In this document: positions 1 through 4,421 of the stretch, piece by piece
Numbering within the stretch: the first letter of the stretch is position 1
Layout of the letters: the number at the start of each line of letters is the position of its first letter
Assembly: GCA_937926025.1 (NCBI GenBank)
Contig: CALANQ010000335.1
Span: 1 to 6,300 of the forward strand
Reading direction: 5' to 3'
Length of the DNA: 6,300 bases
Origin: an uncultured Acidimicrobiales bacterium
GTDB taxonomy: Bacteria; Actinomycetota; Acidimicrobiia; Acidimicrobiales; Iamiaceae
The notes under the pieces: model-generated
What the model was told of the DNA's origin: nothing
The model's database searches: none
The model's input: only the letters and a program-made list of their open reading frames with translations
Position numbers and translations under genes: made by a program

Positions 1-39
1 GCAGCCGCCGCCGCCGCCCAGGCCACCCGAGGCGCCTGA
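1..39 (+). CDS. C-terminal tail of an upstream gene (partial)
   Basis: Frame 1 is open from the first base and ends at a TGA at 37-39. It would encode a 12-residue tail that begins with six alanines and ends QATRGA. Ala-rich, low-complexity C-termini are common in high-GC actinobacterial proteins, and a GC hairpin (45-62) lies 5 nt after the stop, as expected at a gene end. No function can be read from so little sequence. The alternative is that this is intergenic, or the start of a leftward gene (a CAT at 54-56 would be an ATG on the - strand). Sequence upstream of the window would settle it. Confidence 0.35.
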   Translation, partial: AAAAAAQATRGA

Positions 40-44
40 GCAGA

Positions 45-62
45 CCCGGGAAGCATCCCGGG
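45..62 (+). terminator. GC-rich hairpin, possible terminator of upstream gene
   Basis: CCCGGGA (45-51) and TCCCGGG (56-62) form a perfect 7-bp stem with a 4-nt AGCA loop, 5 nt after the TGA at 37-39. No U-tract follows, so it would be an I-shaped or Rho-assisted terminator of the kind often proposed for actinobacteria. It lies just upstream of the -10 of the next gene, so an operator role cannot be excluded. Confidence 0.4.
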
Positions 63-82
63 CAGCGCAGCCGCGGGGGTCG

Positions 83-96
83 TATGCTCTCGCCCC
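83..96 (+). promoter_or_regulatory. -10 element for a probably leaderless mRNA of the cNMP-binding gene
   Basis: TATGCT at 83-88 matches the TAnnnT core of a sigma-70/SigA-type -10 and ends 8 nt before the ATG at 97. Initiation 7-9 nt downstream of a -10 would start the transcript at or next to the A of the ATG. No Shine-Dalgarno sequence lies in the 15 nt before the start; the nearest G-run (75-79) is 17 nt away. No convincing TTGACA-like -35 is visible around 58-66. Confidence 0.5.
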
Positions 97-519
97 ATGG
101 CAAGCACGAAGCACCTGGCGCACCTCGCTGAGATCCCGCTCTTCTCGGCGCTGTCCAAGCGGGACCTCGGCCGCATCGCGAAGGCCTCCAACGAGGTGAC
201 CGTGGAAGCCGGCCACGTGCTGGTCGACCAGGGCGATGCCGGGCGCGAGGCGTTCTTCATCGTCGAGGGCACGGCCACGGTCAAGCGCAACGGCCGCAAG
301 GTCGGCACGCTCGGCCCCGGTGACTCCATCGGCGAGCTGGCCCTGCTCGACCACGGGCCCCGCACCGCCACCGTCACCGCGGACACGGAGCTCACCACGC
401 TGGTCCTGTCGGCCCGGGAGTTCGCCGGCGTGCTGGAGGAGGTGCCGGGCCTGGCCCAGAAGCTCCTCGGCCAGCTGGCGTCGCGGGTCCGCGAGCTGGA
501 CCGCCAGATCTACGGCTGA
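97..519 (+). CDS. Single-domain cyclic nucleotide-binding protein (CRP/CAP effector domain, no HTH)
   Basis: A 140-residue protein that is essentially one cNMP-binding beta-barrel. Residues 13-16 (IPLF) and the following helix are the usual entry to the domain. Residues 39-58 carry the G-x-x-L-x-x-Q-G-D turn (G39, Q45-G46-D47) and the F-F-I-V-x-x-G strand (F53-G58). The phosphate-binding cassette is GELALLDHGPRTATV at 79-93, with G79-E80 and R89 in the positions that contact the ribose and phosphate in CRP and PKA-type domains, so ligand binding looks intact. The chain ends after one amphipathic helix (about 117-138). The C-terminal winged HTH of CRP/FNR regulators is absent, so this is not a DNA-binding regulator by itself. 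It probably acts as a soluble cytoplasmic cAMP/cGMP sensor through a partner. The ATG at 97 is supported by the -10 spacing (leaderless) and by full domain coverage. No partner is evident in the neighbouring genes. Confidence 0.9.
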   Translation: MASTKHLAHLAEIPLFSALSKRDLGRIAKASNEVTVEAGHVLVDQGDAGREAFFIVEGTATVKRNGRKVGTLGPGDSIGELALLDHGPRTATVTADTELTTLVLSAREFAGVLEEVPGLAQKLLGQLASRVRELDRQIYG

Positions 520-535
520 GCCCGCCTGCACGCCG

Positions 536-555
536 GGGTGATCGGTGTGTCACCC
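536..555 (+). terminator. Weak hairpin after the cNMP-binding gene
   Basis: GGGTGA (536-541) pairs with TCACCC (550-555) around an 8-nt loop, 16 nt after the stop at 519. No T-tract follows. It may be a weak terminator. The TGA/TCA arms loosely recall a CRP site, but the gap is 8 nt rather than the 6 of TGTGA-N6-TCACA, so a CRP operator is not claimed. Confidence 0.25.
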
Positions 556-566
556 GTCACAGAAAC

Positions 567-588
567 CTCGACATGACGTGATGTCGAG
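567..588. promoter_or_regulatory. Perfect 8-bp inverted repeat, candidate operator
   Basis: CTCGACAT (567-574) and ATGTCGAG (581-588) are exact reverse complements separated by GACGTG. This 22-bp symmetric element lies just before the putative -10 of the lipoprotein gene (593-598) and contains its best -35-like hexamer (568-573). That is the position of a site for a dimeric repressor or activator. It could instead be a transcribed hairpin ending the cNMP-binding gene, 47 nt after its stop, but no U-tract follows. Confidence 0.45.
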
Positions 589-598
589 CGCCTAGCTT
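568..598 (+). promoter_or_regulatory. Putative promoter of the lipoprotein gene
   Basis: TCGACA at 568-573 matches TTGACA at five of six positions, and TAGCTT at 593-598 has the TAnnnT form of an actinobacterial -10. The spacer is 19 nt, longer than the 17-18 optimum, so the -35 assignment is tentative. Transcription would start near 605, leaving about 43 nt of leader before the ATG at 648. The -35 lies inside the inverted repeat 567-588. Confidence 0.35.
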
Positions 599-608
599 TC
601 CCCCATCT

Positions 609-631
609 GATCGGCCGTGGGAGGTCCGATC
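609..631 (+). other. 5' leader hairpin upstream of the lipoprotein gene
   Basis: GATCGG (609-614) pairs exactly with CCGATC (626-631) around an 11-nt purine-rich loop containing GGGAGG (619-624). It lies in the predicted leader, immediately before the Shine-Dalgarno sequence at 636-641. The loop G-run is a second SD-like sequence but is too far from the ATG to serve it. Any effect on translation is inference. Confidence 0.25.
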
Positions 632-635
632 CGAC

Positions 636-641
636 AGGGGA
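636..641 (+). promoter_or_regulatory. Shine-Dalgarno sequence for the lipoprotein gene
   Basis: AGGGGA lies 6 nt before the ATG at 648. It fixes that start, which also gives a short N-terminus with a proper signal peptide. Confidence 0.6.
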
Positions 642-647
642 CAGCCC

Positions 648-1406
648 ATGCGACACGCCGCCGTGCGAGGTGCACGGACCATCATCCTCGTCAGCGCCGT
701 GGCCCTGGTGGCCACCGCCTGCCAGCGCACCGAGGTCGTGCTCTACGACGCCTCGAAGACGCCGAACCTGGCGTTCCACTACATCTCGCGCGACGGCCAC
801 GACACCTACTCCCTGAAGCTCGGCCCGGGCGCCGTGCGCATCAACGCGCCGAGCACCAACCAGGCCACGCCGCAGGGCTCCGCCACCCGCATCGCCATCT
901 GGCCGCCGGCCACCAAGATGGTGACCGACCAGCAGTCGTGCGCCAGCTGGACCGACAGCCGCGGGAAGTGGGCGCAGCAGGGCATCGCGCTGCGGATCCG
1001 CATCGACGGCTCCAGGTTCCGGGCCATCGTGGTCGGCAAGAACATCGTCTACGGCGCCAGCTGGCAGATGAACGTCTACACGTGGGACAGCGCCCGCTCG
1101 CCGTACTTCCAGACCCACGGCGCGGTCTCGCTGCGCACCCCCTTCGCCGCCGGCGACGCGCCCCGGCCCCTGCCGTGGAAGGTCTGCGCCCGCGTCGAGG
1201 GGCGGACCGTCACCATCAAGGGCTGGCGCAAGGACGAATCGGAGCCGACCTGGTCCGAGCCCCAGCACACCGGCCGGGTCACCCTCCCGTCGGAGTGGGT
1301 GTTCGCCGGCAAGGCCGGCTGGTACGCCGGCCACGTCCAGCCCGGCGGCACCATCGGCATGGGCGCCCTGCGGACGTCGACCTGGGTCGTGACCAAGGAC
1401 GCCTGA
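648..1406 (+). CDS. Secreted lipoprotein of unknown function, possibly beta-sandwich (LamG-like)
   Basis: A 252-residue protein. Residues 1-24 form a lipoprotein signal peptide: basic n-region (R2, R7, R10), hydrophobic h-region (11-22), then A-T-A-C with C25 as the predicted lipidated cysteine. The -3 residue is Ala rather than the preferred Leu, so the lipobox is acceptable but not ideal. The mature part would be anchored on the outer face of the cytoplasmic membrane. It is rich in alternating hydrophobic and polar strands, with two cysteines (C98, C180) that could form a disulfide. The C-terminal pattern, with strand 182-193 (RVEGRTVTIKGW), an E-P-x-W loop (199-202) and a Gly-rich region (217-240, AGKAGWYAG), recalls LamG/concanavalin-type jelly rolls. 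That resemblance is by eye only; no catalytic residues are recognised. It is 67 nt upstream of the oxidoreductase gene, which seems to have its own promoter, so co-function is not implied. Confidence 0.75.
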   Translation: MRHAAVRGARTIILVSAVALVATACQRTEVVLYDASKTPNLAFHYISRDGHDTYSLKLGPGAVRINAPSTNQATPQGSATRIAIWPPATKMVTDQQSCASWTDSRGKWAQQGIALRIRIDGSRFRAIVVGKNIVYGASWQMNVYTWDSARSPYFQTHGAVSLRTPFAAGDAPRPLPWKVCARVEGRTVTIKGWRKDESEPTWSEPQHTGRVTLPSEWVFAGKAGWYAGHVQPGGTIGMGALRTSTWVVTKDA

Positions 1407-1422
1407 AACCGCAGGTCGCCTC

Positions 1423-1442
1423 CGGTGCCGAAATCGGTGCCG
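1423..1442 (+). repeat. Short direct repeat upstream of the oxidoreductase gene
   Basis: CGGTGCCG occurs at 1423-1430 and 1435-1442, offset by 12 nt with AAAT between. The second copy lies about where a -35 would be relative to the -10 at 1458-1463. No TTGACA-like hexamer is present there, so these copies could be activator half-sites. In 70% GC sequence an 8-mer repeat can arise by chance. Confidence 0.3.
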
Positions 1443-1457
1443 CTCCAGCGTCGCGAG

Positions 1458-1473
1458 TACGTTTGCCCTTGTT
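1458..1473 (+). promoter_or_regulatory. -10 element, probably leaderless start of the oxidoreductase mRNA
   Basis: TACGTT at 1458-1463 is a TAnnnT-type -10 ending 10 nt before the ATG at 1474. The interval GTACGTTTGCCCTTGTT is the most AT-rich stretch of the area and contains no Shine-Dalgarno sequence. Both facts favour a leaderless or nearly leaderless transcript carrying this gene and the coupled gene at 3708. Confidence 0.45.
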
Positions 1474-3705
1474 ATGGCTACCGAAGAGACCCCTGCCGAG
1501 ACGAGCGACAAGCGCATCAAGCCCCATCACCTCGCCCTCGGGCTCGGGGTGGGCATCGCCGCCTTCACGGCCATCTCCGGCATCACCCCGCTGATCACCG
1601 AGTGGCACGACGAGTCGCCGATCGGCCGCGAGGTCTTCTTCAACATCCCCGGCGAGGTGAAGCTCGCCTTCTACATCATCATCCCCTGCGCCATCATCTA
1701 CGGCGCCTTCATGTTCTCCCAGCGGATGAAGAACTGGGAGCGGGGCCAGCCCGACAAGCGGGCCACCACCCCGAAGAACGTCAAGACCCGGGCCGAGAAC
1801 TACCGCTCCGGCGTCTACATGCAGACCCTGCTGCGCGACCCCGCCGCCGGCGTCATGCACAGCTTCATCTACTTCTCGTTCCTGATCCTGCTGGCCGTCA
1901 CCACGGTCCTCGAGATCAACCACCAGGTCCCCGAGTCCTGGAAGTTCCTGCACGGCACCACGTACCAGGCGTACTCCCTGGTGGGCGACGTCGCCGGCAT
2001 CTTCCTCTTCATCGGCGTCACCTGGGCCATCCTGCGCCGCTACGTGTTCCGGCCGTACCGGATCCGCATCAAGTCCAAGTCCGACCACGTGCTGGGCCTC
2101 GGCACCATCTTCGTGCTCGCCGTCACCGGCTTCCTGGCCGAGGGCTGGCGCATCGCCCTCGAGGGCACCCCCGCCTTCGAGAAGTGGTCCATCGTCGGCT
2201 ACCCGATCGCCACCATGGTCGACGGCATGGGGAGCCTCTCCACCATGCACCGCGTCTGGTGGGGCATCCACGTCTTCGCCTTCGTGATGTTCCTGGTGAT
2301 CCTCCCCGTCACGATGATGCGCCACATGTTCACCTCGCCGCTGAACATGTACCTCCGCGACAAGGACCGCCCGAAGGTCGCCATGCGGCCGATGCCGAAC
2401 GTCATGGAGACCGAGCTCGAGAACTTCGATCCCTCCACCATCGAGGACTTCACCTGGAAGCAGCTGCTCGACACCGACGCCTGCACCATGTGCGGTCGCT
2501 GCACCTCGGTCTGCCCGGCCCACGCCACCGGCAAGCCGCTCGACCCCCGCGAGATCGTCCTCAAGACCGGCGAGGTCATGGCCGCCTCCGGCACCCCCGC
2601 CGTGTCGCCCCCCATCAGCACCGTGCCCGAGATCATCATCGAGTCCAACTCGGTGTTCGATCGCATCACGCCCGAAGAGGTGTGGTCCTGCACCAGCTGC
2701 AAGGCCTGCGACGAGATCTGCCCGGTCAACATCGAGATCCTCGACAAGATCCTGGACATGCGCCGCTACCTCACGCTCATGGAGGCCAGCTTCCCGACCG
2801 AGCTCGGCGCGGCCTTCAACGGCATGGAGAACCAGGGCAACCCCTGGGGCATGTCGCAGTCCGACCGTGCCGCCTGGACCGCCAAGGTCGAGGACGTGCC
2901 GATCGTCGACGGCTCCGAGGCCTTCGACCACGAGTTCCTGTACTGGGTCGGCTGCGCCGGTTCCTTCGACGACAAGAACCAGAAGGTCACCCAGGCCATG
3001 GCGAAGCTCATGCAGCGCGCCGAGATCGACTTCGCCATCCTCGGCCCGTCGGAGAACTGCACCGGTGACTCCGCCCGCCGCTCCGGCAACGAGTACATCT
3101 TCCAGATGCTGGCCATGCAGAACATCGAGATGATGAACGGCATGGGCGTGAAGAAGATCATCACGCAGTGCCCGCACTGCTTCAACACGCTGATGAACGA
3201 GTACCCGCAGCTCGGCGGCAACTACGAGGTCGTGCACCACTCGCAGTTCCTGGAGTGGCTCATCGACCAGGGCAAGCTCCACCTCACCGAGGCCAAGCTC
3301 GAGGAGCGGGTCGTCTACCACGACTCCTGCTACCTCGGCCGCCACAACGACGTCTACATGGCGCCCCGCAACGTCATCGGCAACCTGGCCGGCATCGAGA
3401 TCGTCGAGGCCTCGGCCAACGGCACCAAGGGCATGTGCTGCGGCGCCGGCGGCGCCCGCATGTGGATGGAGGAGACCATCGGCACCAAGGTCAACGACGC
3501 TCGCTCCGAGCAGCTCGTGTCCACCGGTGCGGAGCGCGTCGCCACCGCCTGCCCCTTCTGCTACATCATGATCGACGACGGCGTGAAGGGCCTCGGCAAG
3601 GGCGACGACGTCCAGGTCGCCGACATCGCCATGCACCTGCTCGAGGCCCTGGAGGCCGGAGAGTCCAAGGGCGTCGGCGGCGTGCTCGAGACCCTCGAGG
3701 ACTGA
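1474..3705 (+). CDS. Membrane Fe-S/heme b oxidoreductase, EtfD/EMO-like (ETF:menaquinone oxidoreductase candidate)
   Basis: A 743-residue fusion protein. Residues 1-290 are a NarI/HdrE-like membrane domain with about six helices (near 17-38, 62-82, 126-147, 167-189, 206-227, 262-286). H129, H205, H259/H266 and H284 are plausible heme b ligands. A cytoplasmic domain follows with two [4Fe-4S] motifs, C337-x2-C340-x2-C343-x3-C347-P and C406-x2-C409-x2-C412-x3-C416-P. Two CCG (HdrB/HdrD-type) domains come next: C494-x34-C529-T530-x35-C566-x2-C569 and C619-x35-C655-C656-x36-C693-x2-C696. The first has Thr for the second Cys of the CC pair, the second is canonical. This order is that of mycobacterial EtfD (Rv0338c) and of EMO enzymes, which pass electrons from ETF, reduced by acyl-CoA dehydrogenases, to menaquinone. 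That role is inferred here, as no etfAB lies in the window. Heterodisulfide reductase-like or lactate-utilisation proteins share parts but not the whole layout. The ATG at 1474 is set by the promoter spacing. The gene at 3708 follows after 2 nt. Confidence 0.93.
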   Translation: MATEETPAETSDKRIKPHHLALGLGVGIAAFTAISGITPLITEWHDESPIGREVFFNIPGEVKLAFYIIIPCAIIYGAFMFSQRMKNWERGQPDKRATTPKNVKTRAENYRSGVYMQTLLRDPAAGVMHSFIYFSFLILLAVTTVLEINHQVPESWKFLHGTTYQAYSLVGDVAGIFLFIGVTWAILRRYVFRPYRIRIKSKSDHVLGLGTIFVLAVTGFLAEGWRIALEGTPAFEKWSIVGYPIATMVDGMGSLSTMHRVWWGIHVFAFVMFLVILPVTMMRHMFTSPLNMYLRDKDRPKVAMRPMPNVMETELENFDPSTIEDFTWKQLLDTDACTMCGRCTSVCPAHATGKPLDPREIVLKTGEVMAASGTPAVSPPISTVPEIIIESNSVFDRITPEEVWSCTSCKACDEICPVNIEILDKILDMRRYLTLMEASFPTELGAAFNGMENQGNPWGMSQSDRAAWTAKVEDVPIVDGSEAFDHEFLYWVGCAGSFDDKNQKVTQAMAKLMQRAEIDFAILGPSENCTGDSARRSGNEYIFQMLAMQNIEMMNGMGVKKIITQCPHCFNTLMNEYPQLGGNYEVVHHSQFLEWLIDQGKLHLTEAKLEERVVYHDSCYLGRHNDVYMAPRNVIGNLAGIEIVEASANGTKGMCCGAGGARMWMEETIGTKVNDARSEQLVSTGAERVATACPFCYIMIDDGVKGLGKGDDVQVADIAMHLLEALEAGESKGVGGVLETLED
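3697..3700 (+). promoter_or_regulatory. Shine-Dalgarno sequence deciding the TTG start at 3708
   Basis: GAGG lies inside the last codons of the oxidoreductase gene, 7 nt before the TTG at 3708. It supports a TTG start with translational coupling. The next candidate starts (GTG at 3741 and 3744) would remove the first beta-strand of the receiver fold. Confidence 0.5.
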
Positions 3706-3707
3706 CC

Positions 3708-4139
3708 TTGTCCGACCCCGGGGCAGGCCGGTCCACCATCGTGGTGGCCAGCGCGGACCAGACGGTCTGCGAGGTCCTGGCCCGCGTCGTGGAGGCGGGC
3801 GGCCACGAGGCCGTCCGCGTCACCGACCCCACCCAGGTGGTCGGCGGCGTGCTCAGCGCCCCGGCCGAAGGCCTGGTCCTGGACCTCGCCGCGGACAACG
3901 TGCACCAGCTCCGGGCCCTGCGCGGCGGCGATCACCCTCGCTCCACCAGCTCCCGGGCCGTCGCCATCGTGTCGGGTCCGGCCAACGCGCTGCTGGCCTG
4001 GCAGGCCGACGCCGACGCCGTCCTGACCCGCCCCTTCCACGCGGAGGAGCTGCAGGCCGCGCTCGCCGACGTCCTCGCCCGCGACCCCCAGGACCGAGCC
4101 AAGGTGCGCCGCACCCAGATCGAAGCCCTCTCCGCCTGA
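3708..4139 (+). CDS. Stand-alone degenerate receiver domain (response regulator-like), no output domain
   Basis: A 143-residue protein with the size and strand order of a CheY-like receiver. The first strand is 10-14 (TIVVA), then helix 18-30. The third strand is 55-60 (GLVLDL) with D59 at the phospho-acceptor position, the fourth is 84-90 (AVAIVSG) with S89 in the Thr/Ser slot, and the fifth is 104-110 (AVLTRPF), matching the L-T-K-P-F signature with Arg for the conserved Lys. The acidic pair after the first strand, normally DD, reads S15-A16-D17, so Mg2+ binding is probably impaired. A pseudo-receiver working by protein contact, or phosphorylated atypically, is more likely than a classical regulator. 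No DNA-binding or enzymatic output domain follows. Only 2 nt separate it from the oxidoreductase stop, and its RBS lies in that gene, so the two are very probably co-transcribed and coupled. The receiver assignment is by pattern, not alignment. Confidence 0.8.
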   Translation: MSDPGAGRSTIVVASADQTVCEVLARVVEAGGHEAVRVTDPTQVVGGVLSAPAEGLVLDLAADNVHQLRALRGGDHPRSTSSRAVAIVSGPANALLAWQADADAVLTRPFHAEELQAALADVLARDPQDRAKVRRTQIEALSA

Positions 4140-4146
4140 CCCACCC

Positions 4147-4159
4147 CGGCCTCCGGCCG
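4147..4159 (+). terminator. Short GC hairpin after the receiver gene
   Basis: CGGCC (4147-4151) pairs with GGCCG (4155-4159) around TCC, 7 nt after the stop at 4139. The stem is only 5 bp and no T-run follows, so it is a weak terminator candidate. Confidence 0.25.
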
Positions 4160-4160
4160 C

Positions 4161-4186
4161 CATCGGGTCACGAACGGGGCACCGCA
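4161..4186 (+). repeat. Direct repeat, copy A
   Basis: This copy begins CATCGGGTCACGAACGGG (4161-4178) and ends GCACCGCA (4179-4186). It is identical to copy B at 4230-4256 except for one extra T in B after the 18th base. The two start 69 nt apart. Confidence 0.8.
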
Positions 4187-4190
4187 ACCG

Positions 4191-4271
4191 CCGGTCACCC
4201 GAACTCCGACACCCCACCGCCGGGTCCGTCATCGGGTCACGAACGGGTGCACCGCACCCATCGGTGACCGG
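4191..4271. repeat. 9-bp inverted repeat enclosing direct-repeat copy B
   Basis: CCGGTCACC (4191-4199) and GGTGACCGG (4263-4271) are exact reverse complements, 63 nt apart. With copy B between them they could form a long RNA stem, or be two facing operator sites sharing the GGTCAC core seen in both direct-repeat copies. Confidence 0.5.
4230..4256 (+). repeat. Direct repeat, copy B, with embedded hairpin
   Basis: The second copy of the 4161-4186 repeat carries an extra T at 4248. The insertion completes a perfect 6-bp hairpin, GGGTGC (4245-4250) with GCACCC (4254-4259) around ACC, which copy A cannot form. The copies could be paired protein-binding sites or remnants of a dispersed element. 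Confidence 0.8.
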
Positions 4272-4293
4272 ATCGGTTGCGGGCGGGATCGTC

Positions 4294-4318
4294 ACGTGCT
4301 GTGGTGGGGGGAGCACGT
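4294..4318. promoter_or_regulatory. 7-bp inverted repeat upstream of the promoter, candidate operator
   Basis: ACGTGCT (4294-4300) and AGCACGT (4312-4318) are exact reverse complements separated by 11 nt that are almost all G and T. The centre of symmetry is about 69 bp upstream of the predicted transcription start, a usual activator position. As an RNA it would be a 7-bp stem with an 11-nt G-rich loop and could end read-through from upstream. Confidence 0.4.
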
Positions 4319-4324
4319 TGCGGA

Positions 4325-4342
4325 CTAGGTCTTTTGGCCTAG
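4325..4342. promoter_or_regulatory. 18-bp palindrome overlapping the -35, candidate operator
   Basis: CTAGGTC (4325-4331) and GGCCTAG (4336-4342) form a 7-bp symmetric element, with one T/G mismatch, around TTTT. The last three bases are shared with the -35 hexamer at 4340-4345, so a bound protein would contact or block sigma region 4. The GGnC-TTTTG-GCC core is reminiscent of DosR/NarL-type (LuxR-HTH) sites of actinobacteria (GGGACTT/GGCCC style), a resemblance by eye only. Confidence 0.5.
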
Positions 4343-4368
4343 ACAACTCCTGCCACTGTGCGTAGTAT
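4340..4368 (+). promoter_or_regulatory. Promoter of the DUF1385-CPBP operon
   Basis: TAGACA (4340-4345) matches TTGACA at five of six positions and TAGTAT (4363-4368) matches TATAAT at four of six, with the optimal 17-nt spacer. Transcription would start near 4375, giving a leader of about 47 nt before the GTG at 4422. This is the best consensus promoter in the window. Confidence 0.6.
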
Positions 4369-4405
4369 TTGGGCAACAGCTGATCGCTCTCCGTGGTCAG
4401 CACCC

Positions 4406-4413
4406 GGGAGGGG
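4406..4413 (+). promoter_or_regulatory. Strong Shine-Dalgarno sequence for the DUF1385 gene
   Basis: GGGAGGGG lies 8 nt before the GTG at 4422 and selects that start. Just upstream, GCTGA (4379-4383) and TCAGC (4397-4401) can form a short leader stem. Confidence 0.65.
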
Positions 4414-4421
4414 ACCCAGAC

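Larger units (their letters stand above)
4140..4421. other. 282-nt repeat-rich intergenic control region
   Basis: No credible gene lies here on either strand; open frames crossing it are extensions of antisense shadows. The region contains a 26/27-bp direct repeat (4161-4186, 4230-4256), a 9-bp inverted repeat pair (4191-4199 and 4263-4271), a 6-bp hairpin (4245-4259), a 7-bp inverted repeat (4294-4318), an 18-bp palindrome (4325-4342), a promoter (4340-4368) and an RBS (4406-4413). The hexamer GGTCAC recurs at 4166, 4193 and 4235, with its complement GTGACC at 4264. The last 100 nt are visibly richer in A and T than the coding DNA around them. Confidence 0.6.

Noticed and set aside
536..555. 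CRP-type operator downstream of the cNMP-binding gene
   Set aside because: The GGTGA and TCACC arms are 8 nt apart instead of 6, and the flanking T and A of the consensus are absent. A simple hairpin is more economical.
510..1520. 336-codon open frame on the - strand opposite the lipoprotein
   Set aside because: Composition is typical of an antisense shadow (R, G, A, D, V rich). The + strand gene has an RBS, signal peptide and lipobox.
1425..3068. 547-codon + strand open frame in another phase inside the oxidoreductase gene
   Set aside because: It consists of Arg/His/Pro-rich out-of-frame translation with no motif; the in-phase frame is unambiguous.
1279..3636. 785-codon open frame on the - strand opposite the oxidoreductase gene
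   Set aside because: Its translation is a low-complexity mix of V, D, H, G, A, E and L typical of antisense reading of GC-rich codons. The + strand carries all Cys motifs and membrane helices of a known architecture over the same bases.
4161..4256. CRISPR array or transposon ends
   Set aside because: There are only two direct copies, with a 43-nt gap and no third unit, no cas gene, no transposase and no target-site duplication.
4292..4298. TCACGTG as an E-box-like operator
   Set aside because: A CACGTG hexamer alone is common in GC-rich DNA. The longer 7-bp inverted repeat using these bases is a better explanation.
4375..4421. Riboswitch in the DUF1385 leader
   Set aside because: The predicted leader is only about 47 nt with one 5-bp stem. 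No known aptamer core is recognisable.
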